Translations under genes and position numbers: made by a program
From: Acidobacteriota bacterium
GTDB taxonomy: Bacteria; Acidobacteriota; Terriglobia; UBA7540
Assembly (NCBI GenBank): GCA_003171295.1
Contig: PMYF01000494.1
Coordinates: 7,489-14,175 of the forward strand
Length of the DNA: 6,687 nucleotides
Direction: 5' to 3'
Shown: in pieces, positions 1 to 6,642 of the stretch
How the letters are laid out: every line of letters starts with the position of its first letter
How positions within the stretch are numbered: position 1 is the first letter of the stretch
Notes under the pieces: model-generated
What the model was told of the DNA's origin: nothing
The model's database searches: none
The model's input: only the letters and a program-made list of their open reading frames with translations

Positions 1-159
1 TGCTTGAGCCGCAAATCCTCACCCTGCCCCGAAGGTCATTAACTCACACCTACAAATTTATCACCTTCCTGGCGATTTCTCAAGAGGTCGTGACTGCCCG
101 GGTGGAGTTTCGATGCTGCGAGCGGCAAAGGCAACGGTGGCAGCACTCTGGATTTGCCC

Positions 160-187
160 TTGCCCAAACCCATCCGCTGGATATAAT
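160..187 (+). promoter_or_regulatory. Probable sigma-70 type promoter of the EamA transporter gene
   Basis: A perfect TATAAT (-10) lies at 182-187 and a TTGCCC (-35, four of six consensus bases) at 160-165, separated by 16 bp. Transcription would start near 194, about 40 bases before the ATG at 234. The rest of bases 1-233 shows no recognisable gene. One plus-strand frame is open from the window edge (base 3) to a TAG at 213-215, but its translation looks like no protein I know. A tail of an upstream gene there cannot be excluded. Confidence 0.5.
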
Positions 188-233
188 CGCAGAGTCTGAT
201 TCGGTGATTGCATAGCGGTTGAACCCGGCAAGT

Positions 234-1178
234 ATGGATACCATACCCTCTTTTGAAGCGCGCCGTCACGGAGAGCCCTGGGCGTTGGGCACGGTGTTGG
301 GTTATGCCTCGGCGAACATTTTCGATCGCCTCGCCATAGTTCACGCTGATCCGCTTATCGGGCCAGTGGTGCGTGGCCTGCCCAGTCTGCTGCTGGGCAT
401 CATTCTGGTGTGGAAGCATCGGACCCTCGACCAATTGCGGCCGGGTTCGCCGCGGTACATGGGTTGGCGCGTCATCTTGACCTTTGTGGCCGCTGGCATG
501 ATCTCCACCTCGGGACTTTTCCTCTACTACTTTGCGATTCGGGTGGGAGGGGTGACCATCACGATTCCAGTGCAGGAGACGTATGTCATCTGGGGGACAT
601 TGATAGCCTGGGTGGTTCTGCGCGAGCGGATTCACCGTTATGCGCTCGTGGGAGTCGGGTTGATTTTCGCAGGGTTGCTAGGGCTTGCGCTAGGTCAAGC
701 AACCGGCCAGCCCAGCTCGCCGCTTTGGTATTGGGCCATCCCGCTGGGATTCGGCACGGCGCTGGCCTACGGAGTCTCTGGGGTGTTGTGGCGCGCTGGG
801 CAACTTCGTGGCGCTCACCAATCGACGGCGATTCTCCTACAGTTCGCCACGAGCGTAACAGTGGGTCTTGTAGGTTTGCTGATCGCCGGCCGAACCCCTG
901 CTCTGCTGACGACAAATTGGCGAGCTCTGGCGGCACTGCTCACGAGTGGAGTCCTTTCGGGTGTGCTCGCCATCTACTGCATGTTTACAGCGCTGCGTCT
1001 GATGGCGGTAGCGCGCGTCTACGCGTTCTCCTCGCTCACGCCGCTGGCCGCTACCTTGTTCGCGCACATCTTTCTGCATGAGTTCCTCAATCTTCTTATG
1101 CTGCTCAGCATCGTTCTGGTGTCAACTGGAGTAATCCTGACGCAGATTTTCCGGCCCAACGATGAGCGCCAGGCCTAA
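234..1178 (+). CDS. EamA/DMT-superfamily transporter, ten predicted membrane helices
   Basis: A 314-residue integral membrane protein of the drug/metabolite transporter superfamily, with two EamA repeats of five helices each. Hydrophobic segments lie at about residues 16-36, 41-60, 77-102, 107-129, 136-154, 164-188, 198-218, 229-254, 262-281 and 286-306. The pattern of a charged loop after helix 4 (LRERIHR, about 129-135) followed by a Gly-rich helix 5 is typical of EamA repeats. Family members export or import small solutes such as amino acids or metabolites across the inner membrane. Substrate cannot be read from sequence, and the neighbours give no clue. The start is uncertain: I chose the ATG at 234, but a TTG at 219 would add five residues, and neither has a strong Shine-Dalgarno sequence. 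The gene is monocistronic with its own probable promoter and converges on the DUF480 gene. In the 107-base convergent gap, CCACGA (1207-1212) can pair with TCGTGG (1228-1233), but no T run follows, so I do not call a terminator. Confidence 0.9.
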   Translation: MDTIPSFEARRHGEPWALGTVLGYASANIFDRLAIVHADPLIGPVVRGLPSLLLGIILVWKHRTLDQLRPGSPRYMGWRVILTFVAAGMISTSGLFLYYFAIRVGGVTITIPVQETYVIWGTLIAWVVLRERIHRYALVGVGLIFAGLLGLALGQATGQPSSPLWYWAIPLGFGTALAYGVSGVLWRAGQLRGAHQSTAILLQFATSVTVGLVGLLIAGRTPALLTTNWRALAALLTSGVLSGVLAIYCMFTALRLMAVARVYAFSSLTPLAATLFAHIFLHEFLNLLMLLSIVLVSTGVILTQIFRPNDERQA

Positions 1179-1285
1179 CACGATGGGATGCGCCGTTATG
1201 GACCTCCCACGAGCGACCGGCTCAGAATCGTGGTGTGACTATAAGCTGGTAAAACTTTGTCCAGGGCCGCCGCCCGCGCTGCTCG

Positions 1286-1942
1286 TTACTCGAACTGTTT
1301 CTTGAATTCTGCGAACTGCTGTTCCAAATTGACGAGCTGCCGCTTGATTTCCTCCACCTCGGCTGCGAGCTGGGCAACGCGCTCGTCGGGCGCGTGGGAA
1401 TCCGGATCTGGGGCGGGTTCCGCAGCGCCGATTGACCACTCGGGTTGGTCACCGGCCAGCAGGTGAGCGTAACGTGCCTCCTTGGTGCCGGGCAGTCTTG
1501 GCAACTTCTTCACCAGCGGCGGCTGGCGCTCGCTGAGTTTCTGGAGAGTGGCCTCGAGGCTTTCGAGATCCTCGAAGCGATACATGCGCTCGGCGCGGGA
1601 GCGCAGTTCTCCGAGGGTTTGCGGACCGCGCAACATGAGCTCGCACAGGAGGGCGGTCTCGCGCCGGTCGAAGTTGAAGACCTCCGGGATGCGATGCTCG
1701 AATTTAGTGACCCTGCTCTCGGCGTTCGAGGCCGGCCCGGCCAGGTACCTTCGGTTGAGGGAATCCAGCGCCTCACGCACCGCCTGCTCATCGAGCGCCA
1801 TCACTGGATGGCGATTCGATTTCTGATTGCAGGCGTTGGTCAGGGCGTTGAGCGAGAGCGGGTAATAGTCCGGGGTGGTGATTTCCTTCTCGATCAGGGC
1901 TGCGAGCACACGCACTTCCCGATCCGTCAAGAGCAAGTCCAA
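1286..1942 (-). CDS. yceH: YceH-family (DUF480/UPF0502) winged-helix protein
   Basis: A 218-residue protein of the YceH/DUF480 family. The family signature is near the N-terminus: LIEKEITTPDYYPLSLNAL (residues 16-34), then TNACNQKSNRHPVM (35-48). A second segment from about residue 91 to 165 (RRETALLCELMLRGPQT, then ERMYRFEDLESLEATL) matches the second half of the family. Structures of family members show tandem winged-helix folds, so nucleic-acid binding is plausible, but the cellular role is not established. After a Pro/Asp-rich hinge (about 172-187), residues 188-217 form a heptad-like, charged stretch (VAQLAAEVEEIK...LEQQFAEF) that probably makes a coiled coil. This C-terminal helix is a common end for the family. 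The start is a TTG at 1942 with AAGGA (1954-1950) seven bases upstream, giving the usual family N-terminus; a TTG two codons further in is the alternative. It is transcribed away from htrA and converges on the transporter gene. The 5' leader is unusually structured (see the entries at 1941-1954 and 1957-1987). Confidence 0.93.
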   Translation of the reverse strand: MDLLLTDREVRVLAALIEKEITTPDYYPLSLNALTNACNQKSNRHPVMALDEQAVREALDSLNRRYLAGPASNAESRVTKFEHRIPEVFNFDRRETALLCELMLRGPQTLGELRSRAERMYRFEDLESLEATLQKLSERQPPLVKKLPRLPGTKEARYAHLLAGDQPEWSIGAAEPAPDPDSHAPDERVAQLAAEVEEIKRQLVNLEQQFAEFKKQFE

Positions 1943-1954
1943 GGAACGTTCCTT
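1941..1954 (-). promoter_or_regulatory. 14-bp perfect palindrome over the DUF480 gene's ribosome binding site and start codon
   Basis: AAGGAACGTTCCTT reads the same on both strands. On the minus strand its first half holds the Shine-Dalgarno sequence AAGGA (1954-1950), and its last two bases are the first two of the TTG start codon (1942-1940). In RNA, AAGGA could pair with UCCUU around an ACGU loop and hide the initiation site. As DNA it could be a dimer operator. That it is regulatory is an inference. Confidence 0.35.
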
Positions 1955-1956
1955 TC

Positions 1957-1987
1957 ACTCCCGCCGCGGTAAGCCCGCGCCGGGAGT
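1957..1987 (-). promoter_or_regulatory. Strong 5'-leader hairpin just upstream of the DUF480 gene's Shine-Dalgarno sequence
   Basis: The inverted repeat pairs ACTCCCG (1957-1963) with CGGGAGT (1981-1987) and CGCGG (1965-1969) with CCGCG (1975-1979). There is one unpaired C or G in each arm and a five-base loop (1970-1974), giving twelve base pairs in 31 bases. On the minus-strand transcript it ends two bases before the AAGGA Shine-Dalgarno sequence. No T run follows on either strand, so it is not an intrinsic terminator. It could stabilise the mRNA, modulate translation, or be a protein-binding site. Confidence 0.45.
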
Positions 1988-2006
1988 CCATGAAAATGGG
2001 CAAGCC

Positions 2007-2036
2007 ATTATAGTGCGCTGTCGCGCCAGTGGCGAA
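2007..2036 (-). promoter_or_regulatory. Probable promoter of the DUF480 gene
   Basis: On the minus strand a perfect TATAAT (-10) lies at 2012-2007. The best -35 candidate, TTCGCC (2036-2031), matches only three of six consensus bases and has an 18-bp spacer. Transcription would start near 2000, giving a leader of about 58 bases that is almost entirely occupied by the hairpin and palindrome described above. Confidence 0.4.
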
Positions 2037-2239
2037 AAAACCGCCGTGTAGCGTGGCCGCGCTGGGAGAACGGGGTTTTAGCCGCGCCGTTGATACACTT
2101 TCCCCCTCCCCTCAATCCTCTTTCCCGGCTGGCGCGCGAGGAACCTGCCAAGAGGATCAGGGAATGTTCGTAATCGAAGATATCCAATTACCCCGCTACC
2201 ACTTTGCGGAGCAGCGCCCACGAAACCTGCTGGGTGTTG

Positions 2240-2245
2240 TATAAT
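2240..2245 (+). promoter_or_regulatory. Probable -10 element of the htrA operon
   Basis: A perfect TATAAT stands 51 bases before the htrA ATG, placing the transcription start near 2252 and giving a leader of about 45 bases. No good -35 hexamer lies 16-18 bp upstream, and no extended -10 TG is present, so an activator may be needed. A GGAAC that recalls sigma-E type -35 boxes occurs at 2140-2144, but no matching -10 is correctly spaced. Confidence 0.35.
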
Positions 2246-2296
2246 TAAGGGTTGCTCGCTCATCGGGGCAGCGCCTGATTGAGGGGAGAGGTGAAA

Positions 2297-3874
2297 ATGC
2301 GTAAAGCTGGTCAGCGGGTTCTGCCCGCGGTAGTGGTTGCGCTAACGCTCGGCATCGGCATTCTCATCGGCACGGTGGTTTCGCGTGGGGTGCGCGCGGC
2401 CAAGAGCTCTCCGGTGGCGGCGGATGCGAAACTTCTGCCCATGCCATCTCCTGCCGAGATGTCCAACTCCTTCGCGGCCATCGCCGATAAGATTGCGGAC
2501 GCGGTCGTTAACATAAACGCCGAGACCACGGTGCGCGTCAGTCGCCGTCGCCCCCACTCGCCCGAGGATTCACCCTTCAACGACTTCTTCGATCGCTTCT
2601 TTCAGGGCAACCCCGATTCCCCCGGCGGCGGAGGCAATGATTTAAGCCGGCAAAGCCTGGGTTCCGGGGTCATCCTCGACAAGAACGGATACATCCTAAC
2701 CAATTATCACGTGATTACTCAGAATGGGGAGGACAAGCCTGTCGACCGCATCGATGTGCAGTTGCACGGCGACGACACCACTAAGTTCAGGGCGAAGATC
2801 ATCGGTTCTGACCGCTGGACGGATCTGGCCGTAATCAAGATCGAAGCGGGTAAGCCATTGCACGCCGCCGACCTCGGCGACTCCGACGGGATGCGCGTGG
2901 GGGATTGGGTGCTGGCGGTGGGTAGTCCCTTCGGCCTCGACTCCACGGTGACCGCAGGCATTGTCAGCGCCAAGGGGCGTGATATCGAAGGCGGAACCCA
3001 GGGCCAGTTCAAGCGCTTTATTCAGACCGACGCCGCCATCAACCCTGGCAACAGCGGCGGGCCGCTCGTCAACCTGGCGGCACAGGTGATTGGCATCAAC
3101 ACCGCCATTGCCACGCGCCGGGGAAGTTACGATGGAGTGGGTTTTGCGATCCCATCCAATACGGTCCGCAAGGTTTACAATGCCCTGATTACCAGTGGCT
3201 CCATGAAGCGCGGGGCCATCGGCGTACAATTCCAGGCGCAGGCCAGCCCTGCCTTGTTGCGCAGCTTTGGCACGGACCACGGTATCGTGATTGACAGCGT
3301 CCAGGCCGGTACGCCTGCCGAACGCGCCGGGCTGAAACGGGGGGACGTGATCCTGAGCGTAAACGGCCGGCCGGTCCACAGCGGTGACGAACTTGTGTCC
3401 ATTGTCTCAGACACGGAGGTCGGCAAGAAGCTGCGGCTGGAATACCTCCGCGACGGCAAGCATGCCACCACGGAAGTGGGAGTCGCGGACCGCAACCAGA
3501 TCATTGGTGAAAACCGCACGGGCGAGGAGGAAGAAGGCGGCGAGCAAGCCGGCCCGGAGGGCGGCGGCATTCTCGGCCTCGCGGTCAAGAACCTCACCCG
3601 CGACCAAGCAGAGGAAATTGCGAGCCAACTTCACCTCGACACTAAACAGGGCGTCCTGGTATCCGATATTCAGGTGAACGGGTTTGCTTCCGACTTGGGC
3701 GTGATCCGCGGCGATGTGATTCTCGCCATCAACCGCCACTCGATTTCTTCCGTTGACGACTATAACAAGTTGCTGGCCCCGTTGAAGTCCGGCACAGATG
3801 TAGTTTTGCTGATTGCCCGCCGCAGCGGTCCACGCAGCTTCACAACCCTGTTCCTGGCAGACCGCCTGCCGTAG
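2297..3874 (+). CDS. htrA: HtrA/DegQ-type periplasmic serine protease with two PDZ domains
   Basis: A 525-residue envelope protease-chaperone that degrades or refolds misfolded exported proteins. Residues 9-28 are a hydrophobic segment after a basic N-terminus, acting as a signal peptide or membrane anchor. The trypsin-like domain spans about 55-300 with the complete catalytic triad: His138 in TNYHV, Asp176 in TDLAV and Ser253 in GNSGGPL. The region before the first strand (about 80-118) is a short Arg/Pro/Gly-rich loop rather than the long LA loop of E. coli DegP, closer to DegQ/MucD-type enzymes. PDZ1 (about 305-398) begins with the carboxylate-binding loop GAIGV and contains GTPAERAGLKRGDVI. 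An acidic, Gly-rich linker (about 405-423) follows, then PDZ2 (about 424-516, starting GILGLAV). The ATG at 2297 is preferred because GAGAGG (2286-2291) sits five bases upstream; a TTG at 2279 would add six residues and has no better site. It is the first gene of a probable operon, 18 bases ahead of the next gene. The overall style resembles acidobacterial HtrA proteins. Natural substrates are unknown. Confidence 0.96.
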   Translation: MRKAGQRVLPAVVVALTLGIGILIGTVVSRGVRAAKSSPVAADAKLLPMPSPAEMSNSFAAIADKIADAVVNINAETTVRVSRRRPHSPEDSPFNDFFDRFFQGNPDSPGGGGNDLSRQSLGSGVILDKNGYILTNYHVITQNGEDKPVDRIDVQLHGDDTTKFRAKIIGSDRWTDLAVIKIEAGKPLHAADLGDSDGMRVGDWVLAVGSPFGLDSTVTAGIVSAKGRDIEGGTQGQFKRFIQTDAAINPGNSGGPLVNLAAQVIGINTAIATRRGSYDGVGFAIPSNTVRKVYNALITSGSMKRGAIGVQFQAQASPALLRSFGTDHGIVIDSVQAGTPAERAGLKRGDVILSVNGRPVHSGDELVSIVSDTEVGKKLRLEYLRDGKHATTEVGVADRNQIIGENRTGEEEEGGEQAGPEGGGILGLAVKNLTRDQAEEIASQLHLDTKQGVLVSDIQVNGFASDLGVIRGDVILAINRHSISSVDDYNKLLAPLKSGTDVVLLIARRSGPRSFTTLFLADRLP

Positions 3875-3892
3875 CAGGGAGGAAGGAACGGT

Positions 3893-4630
3893 TTGAGTTT
3901 TGGCCATCGCAAATCCGGCAGCCTCTGGCTAGCGCTCGCGGCGAGTGTTTGGCTGGTGTCCCCCTCCGCGCTCGCCGCGCAACCCTCACCCCCAAAGACC
4001 GCGAAGACGACTGCCCCTCAGAAGCCCGCACGCAGAGCACTCCCCGGCCGGGGGCAACCCGCTACGAAAAACCGCGTGGCAAAATCCAAGACCACACACA
4101 CCGCCGCGAAGAAGGGCACAAGCCGCGTGGCTACGAAGTCCGCAACGAAGAAACGGGCAAGCCCAGCCCCGGCTACGGCCTCCGCGCGGAAGCCGGTGAC
4201 CCACACTACCGGCGCCGCCACCACGCATAAGGCCGCGGCTGTTCGCAAAACGGGGACAGGAAACAAACCGGTCCGCACTCTCACAGGCCGGCAGCGTCTG
4301 GCGCGTCTCCACCTGGACCCGGACCGGGTGCAAGAAATTCAGCAGGCTCTGGCCCGCGAGAGTTACCTCCAGGGAGACGCGAGTGGCCGCTGGGACGACC
4401 GCACGCGAGCCGCCATGCTGCGCTATCAGACGGATCACGGCTTCTCCACCACCGGTCTGCCGGACGCCAAATCACTCATGAAACTCGGCCTCGGGCCCCA
4501 TCCGCTGGCACCCGAACTCGATCCTGGCCTGGCGCACGCCCGTGGTCCGGATGCCGCCAAGGGCAATCCTCCCGCTGAACCCCTCGCACGTCCAGCTTCC
4601 GGAGAAGAAACAACCCTACAAGAAAAGTAA
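3893..4630 (+). CDS. Secreted peptidoglycan-binding-domain protein with a long basic linker
   Basis: A 245-residue exported protein. Residues 1-28 form a signal peptide (basic HRK, hydrophobic LWLALAASVWLV, then SALA before AQ as a likely cleavage site). Residues about 30-130 are a low-complexity Lys/Ala/Thr/Pro linker with 24 Lys or Arg in residues 31-130 and no Asp or Glu. Residues about 135-200 match a peptidoglycan-binding-domain-1 fold: DRVQEIQQALARESYLQ, then GRWDDRTRAAMLRYQTDHG and TGLPDAKSLMKLGL, the usual three-helix repeat. A Pro-rich tail of about 45 residues ends the protein. No catalytic domain is visible, so it probably anchors or organises something at the wall rather than cutting it. 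The TTG start at 3893 is supported by AGGAAGGA (3880-3887) five bases upstream and by the signal peptide that follows directly. It lies 18 bases after htrA and is very likely co-transcribed, which ties it to envelope maintenance. The linker resembles histone H1-like tails, but the signal peptide argues against a DNA-binding role. Confidence 0.85.
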   Translation: MSFGHRKSGSLWLALAASVWLVSPSALAAQPSPPKTAKTTAPQKPARRALPGRGQPATKNRVAKSKTTHTAAKKGTSRVATKSATKKRASPAPATASARKPVTHTTGAATTHKAAAVRKTGTGNKPVRTLTGRQRLARLHLDPDRVQEIQQALARESYLQGDASGRWDDRTRAAMLRYQTDHGFSTTGLPDAKSLMKLGLGPHPLAPELDPGLAHARGPDAAKGNPPAEPLARPASGEETTLQEK

Positions 4631-4634
4631 ACCT

Positions 4635-4663
4635 CGCGGCAGGCATCCTGCGCGTGGATTTTT
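4635..4663 (+). terminator. Probable Rho-independent terminator of the htrA operon
   Basis: Five bases after the stop codon, CGC-G-GCAGG (4635-4643) pairs with CCTGCGCG (4647-4654) around a CAT loop, giving eight base pairs with one bulged G. After TGGA (4655-4658) comes a run of five T (4659-4663). The gap before the T run is a little long, so efficiency is uncertain. The remaining convergent gap to 4768 holds only a weak inverted repeat (4731-4736 with 4764-4769) without a T run. Confidence 0.5.
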
Positions 4664-4768
4664 CGGGGCATGGATCCAGCCCGAGTTTCTCACCACGCTG
4701 GGAAGGTTTTGGGGAGCGGGCGGGAGGGCGGCCCGATGAAAATGACTGAGGCAGGTGGGGGATTCGGG

Positions 4769-5527
4769 CTAGGCTTTTTCACCCAGATGCAGGGCCGCAA
4801 CCCCTCCGGCAAAATTCCTGTAGCGCACGTTGCGGAAACCCGCCATTCGCATCTTCCCAGCTAACGATTCTTGATCGGGAAACAACGAGACGGAATCGGG
4901 TAAATATCGGTAAGGGCCGGCAACACCTGAAACCCAGGCGCCGAGGCGCGGCAGGACACGGCGAAAGTAGAATCGAAAAATCGGGCCGAACACCGGCCAG
5001 TGAACTCGCGAAAACTCCAGGATTGCAAGACAGGCGCCGTTCTTAAGAACCCGGCGCATCTCCGCCAGGCCACGGTCGTAGTTGGCGAGATTGCGAAAAC
5101 CAAAAGCCAGGGTGGCGGCATCGAGCGAGTCGTTGCGGAAAGGCAGGCGCAGAGCATCCGCTGCCAGGAAGCGGGCCCGGGATCCGCGCCTGACGGACTT
5201 GCGGCGGGCGAGGGTCAGCATGGGAGGACAGAAATCCGCGCCCACCACCCAACCCGCCGACTGGCGGCTCAGGCAGAGCGTGAGATCGCCCGTTCCACAA
5301 CAGAAATCCGCCACGCATGATCCGGGTCGCCGCAGAATTTCCCGCAAGGCACGGGCGGTAGCGCGGCGCCAGGCCATATCAAAACCCAGGGAAAGAACGT
5401 GGTTCAGAAGGTCATAGCGCGGGGCGACAGCCGCAAACATAGTGCGTACCGCGGCGCCCGCAGCAACTTCATCGCCGGCCGAAGCTATGGGGCTTCCCTG
5501 GGCGGGCGCCCGCACCGGGTCACTCAT
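4769..5527 (-). CDS. ubiE: Demethylmenaquinone/ubiquinone-biosynthesis C-methyltransferase UbiE (MenG)
   Basis: A 252-residue SAM-dependent methyltransferase that adds the C-methyl group to demethylmenaquinol, the last step of menaquinone synthesis; some members also act on the ubiquinone precursor. The N-terminal signature MFAAVAPRYDLLNHVLSLG lies at 30-48. SAM motif I is VADFCCGTGDLT (72-83), followed by an acidic-turn segment GADFCPPML (96-104). The UbiE signature TLAFGFRNLANYDRGLAEMR spans 139-158, with RRVLKNG and LAILEFS (158-173) after it. The C-terminal YRYLPDSVSLFPDQESLAGKM and AGGVAALHLGEK end is typical of the family, and length is normal. I chose the ATG at 5527, with GGAG (5537-5534) six bases upstream. 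The open frame extends 19 codons further, but that stretch lies inside aroB and is not conserved-looking. The start overlaps the aroB stop in ATGAGTGA, so translation is probably coupled. Which quinone it serves is inferred: in Acidobacteriota it would be menaquinone. Confidence 0.95.
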   Translation of the reverse strand: MSDPVRAPAQGSPIASAGDEVAAGAAVRTMFAAVAPRYDLLNHVLSLGFDMAWRRATARALREILRRPGSCVADFCCGTGDLTLCLSRQSAGWVVGADFCPPMLTLARRKSVRRGSRARFLAADALRLPFRNDSLDAATLAFGFRNLANYDRGLAEMRRVLKNGACLAILEFSRVHWPVFGPIFRFYFRRVLPRLGAWVSGVAGPYRYLPDSVSLFPDQESLAGKMRMAGFRNVRYRNFAGGVAALHLGEKA

Positions 5528-6602
5528 GCCACGCTCCGCGCTGAACGTCCGAAAAGGCCGCGGCCACCGCGGTGTCGGGCACATCCGGGGTAACCCGGAC
5601 CTTACCGATGCGTTCCGGCAACACCCAGTGGATCATTCCTCCCACGGCTTTCTTGTCGCGGGGGAGAAGCCCCAGGACTTTTTCCGCGCTGAGGTTGTGA
5701 ATGGGGGGCAAAGGACCTGCTTGCCACACCAAGCCCGCGATGCGTTCACCCTCAGCAGGATCAAGGAGGCCGACAAGTTCCGCCAGCCGGGTTACGAGGA
5801 GCATACCCCAGCCGACCGCCTCGCCGTGCAGAAAACGCCGATACCCCGTAACCTCCTCCAGGGCGTGCCCGTAAGTGTGCCCCAGGTTGAGCACCCGCCG
5901 GAGCCCCGATTCATGTTCGTCGCGGCTCACTACATCGACTTTCACCTGCGCGGCGCGGGTCACGATGGCCTCCAGGCGGCCCGTCTGGCTGGGACGAAGC
6001 GCGGCAAGTTCCGTTCCGAGATACTGGAAGAATGCGGGGCCCGACAGGATCGCGTGTTTGACCACTTCGTATAAGCCCGATTGCAGGGCGCGCGCGGAGA
6101 GCGATGCCAGCACCGCCGGCTCCGAAACCACCCGGCTGGGCGGATAGAAGGTACCCACCAGGTTTTTCATGGCGCGAACATTCACCGCGGTCTTCCCGCC
6201 AATCGCGCTGTCCACCTGCGCCAGCACCGTGGTGGGGACCTGGACGTAATCGATGCCGCGCATGTAGGTTGAGGCCACGAACCCGCCCAGATCGCCGACT
6301 ACCCCTCCGCCAAACGCCACAAGCAACGAGCGCCGGTCCGCGCCCCGTTCCGAGAGTTCCGACGCCACGCGCCCGGCCATGGCGAGGCTCTTGGAACCCT
6401 CCCCCGCAGGCACTAAAAGGGGACGCACCAAACGCCACCCGGCGTCCCGAGCCAACTTGCTCCCCCAACACTCCCATAGGCCCGGCTCCGTGAGCACAAA
6501 GATTGAGGTGTACCCCTCGAGACGGCGGAGGGTGCGCCACGCGCCCCGGCCCACCATGACGTCATATTCACCTGTACTTGATTTCACTCGCAGTCGCTTC
6601 AT
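5520..6602 (-). CDS. aroB: 3-dehydroquinate synthase AroB
   Basis: A 360-residue cytosolic enzyme, the usual family length, that converts DAHP to 3-dehydroquinate in the second step of the shikimate pathway, using NAD and a divalent metal. The NAD-binding Gly-rich motif GGGVVGDLGGFVAS spans 98-111. It is followed by YVQVPTTVLAQVDSAIGGKT (119-138) and KNLVGTFYPP (146-155). Metal ligands by family comparison are Glu179 (in LYEVVKHAI), His242 (in NLGHTYGHA) and His259 (in LHGEAVGWGM). Other active-site residues present include Lys182, Lys221, Arg235, Asn239 and His246. A C-terminal DKKAVGG...WVLPERIG (316-333) completes the fold. No key residue is missing. The ATG at 6602 is chosen because GGAG (6610-6607) precedes it and family homology begins there; the frame stays open upstream to the window edge. 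It is the first visible gene of a two-gene operon with ubiE. The shared supply line (shikimate to chorismate to menaquinone) makes the pairing sensible. Confidence 0.97.
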   Translation of the reverse strand: MKRLRVKSSTGEYDVMVGRGAWRTLRRLEGYTSIFVLTEPGLWECWGSKLARDAGWRLVRPLLVPAGEGSKSLAMAGRVASELSERGADRRSLLVAFGGGVVGDLGGFVASTYMRGIDYVQVPTTVLAQVDSAIGGKTAVNVRAMKNLVGTFYPPSRVVSEPAVLASLSARALQSGLYEVVKHAILSGPAFFQYLGTELAALRPSQTGRLEAIVTRAAQVKVDVVSRDEHESGLRRVLNLGHTYGHALEEVTGYRRFLHGEAVGWGMLLVTRLAELVGLLDPAEGERIAGLVWQAGPLPPIHNLSAEKVLGLLPRDKKAVGGMIHWVLPERIGKVRVTPDVPDTAVAAAFSDVQRGAWHE

Positions 6603-6642
6603 AAATCTCCAATGCAAAATGGGGTGCTGGGACAACTTCCTA

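Larger units (their letters stand above)
1943..2296. other. Divergent intergenic region between the DUF480 gene and htrA
   Basis: These 354 bases hold the outward control regions of both neighbours. The left part (1943-2036) has the promoter, hairpin and palindrome of the minus-strand gene. The middle (2037-2150) shows no structure or convincing coding potential. From 2164 to 2244 there is an ATG-started frame of 26 codons plus TAA, preceded by AGAGGA (2151-2156) at seven bases. It could encode a small peptide, but nothing beyond the start context supports it. The stop of this frame overlaps the -10 candidate of htrA at 2240-2245. Confidence 0.6.

Noticed and set aside
3..215. Plus-strand frame open from the window edge to a TAG, possibly the end of an upstream gene
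   Set aside because: About 70 open codons can occur by chance at this base composition, the translation is unfamiliar, and a promoter for the next gene lies inside it. Sequence left of the window would decide.
39..635. 198-codon minus-strand open frame
   Set aside because: It runs antisense through the EamA transporter, its translation is low-complexity with no recognisable domain, and the transporter frame explains the same bases well.
1445..1972. 175-codon plus-strand open frame antisense to the DUF480 gene
   Set aside because: The opposite strand encodes a clear YceH-family protein; long antisense frames are expected in GC-rich coding sequence.
2140..2173. Sigma-E-like promoter for htrA (GGAAC at 2140-2144)
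   Set aside because: The nearest -10-like CGTAA is about 24 bases away, far beyond the usual 16-18 bp spacing.
2696..3379. 227-codon minus-strand frame within htrA
   Set aside because: It lies wholly inside the protease and first PDZ coding sequence, which carries all catalytic motifs; the antisense product has no family features.
3945..4230. Two Arg/Pro-rich plus-strand frames inside the peptidoglycan-binding gene
   Set aside because: They are frame-shifted readings of the repetitive Lys/Ala/Thr linker; the main frame has a signal peptide, Shine-Dalgarno sequence and a recognised domain.
4731..4769. GCCCGA/TCGGGC inverted repeat after ubiE as a terminator
   Set aside because: The stem is six base pairs with a 27-base loop, and no T run follows on either strand.
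5442..6074. 210-codon plus-strand frame across the aroB-ubiE junction
   Set aside because: It is antisense to two well-supported enzymes and has no domain signature.
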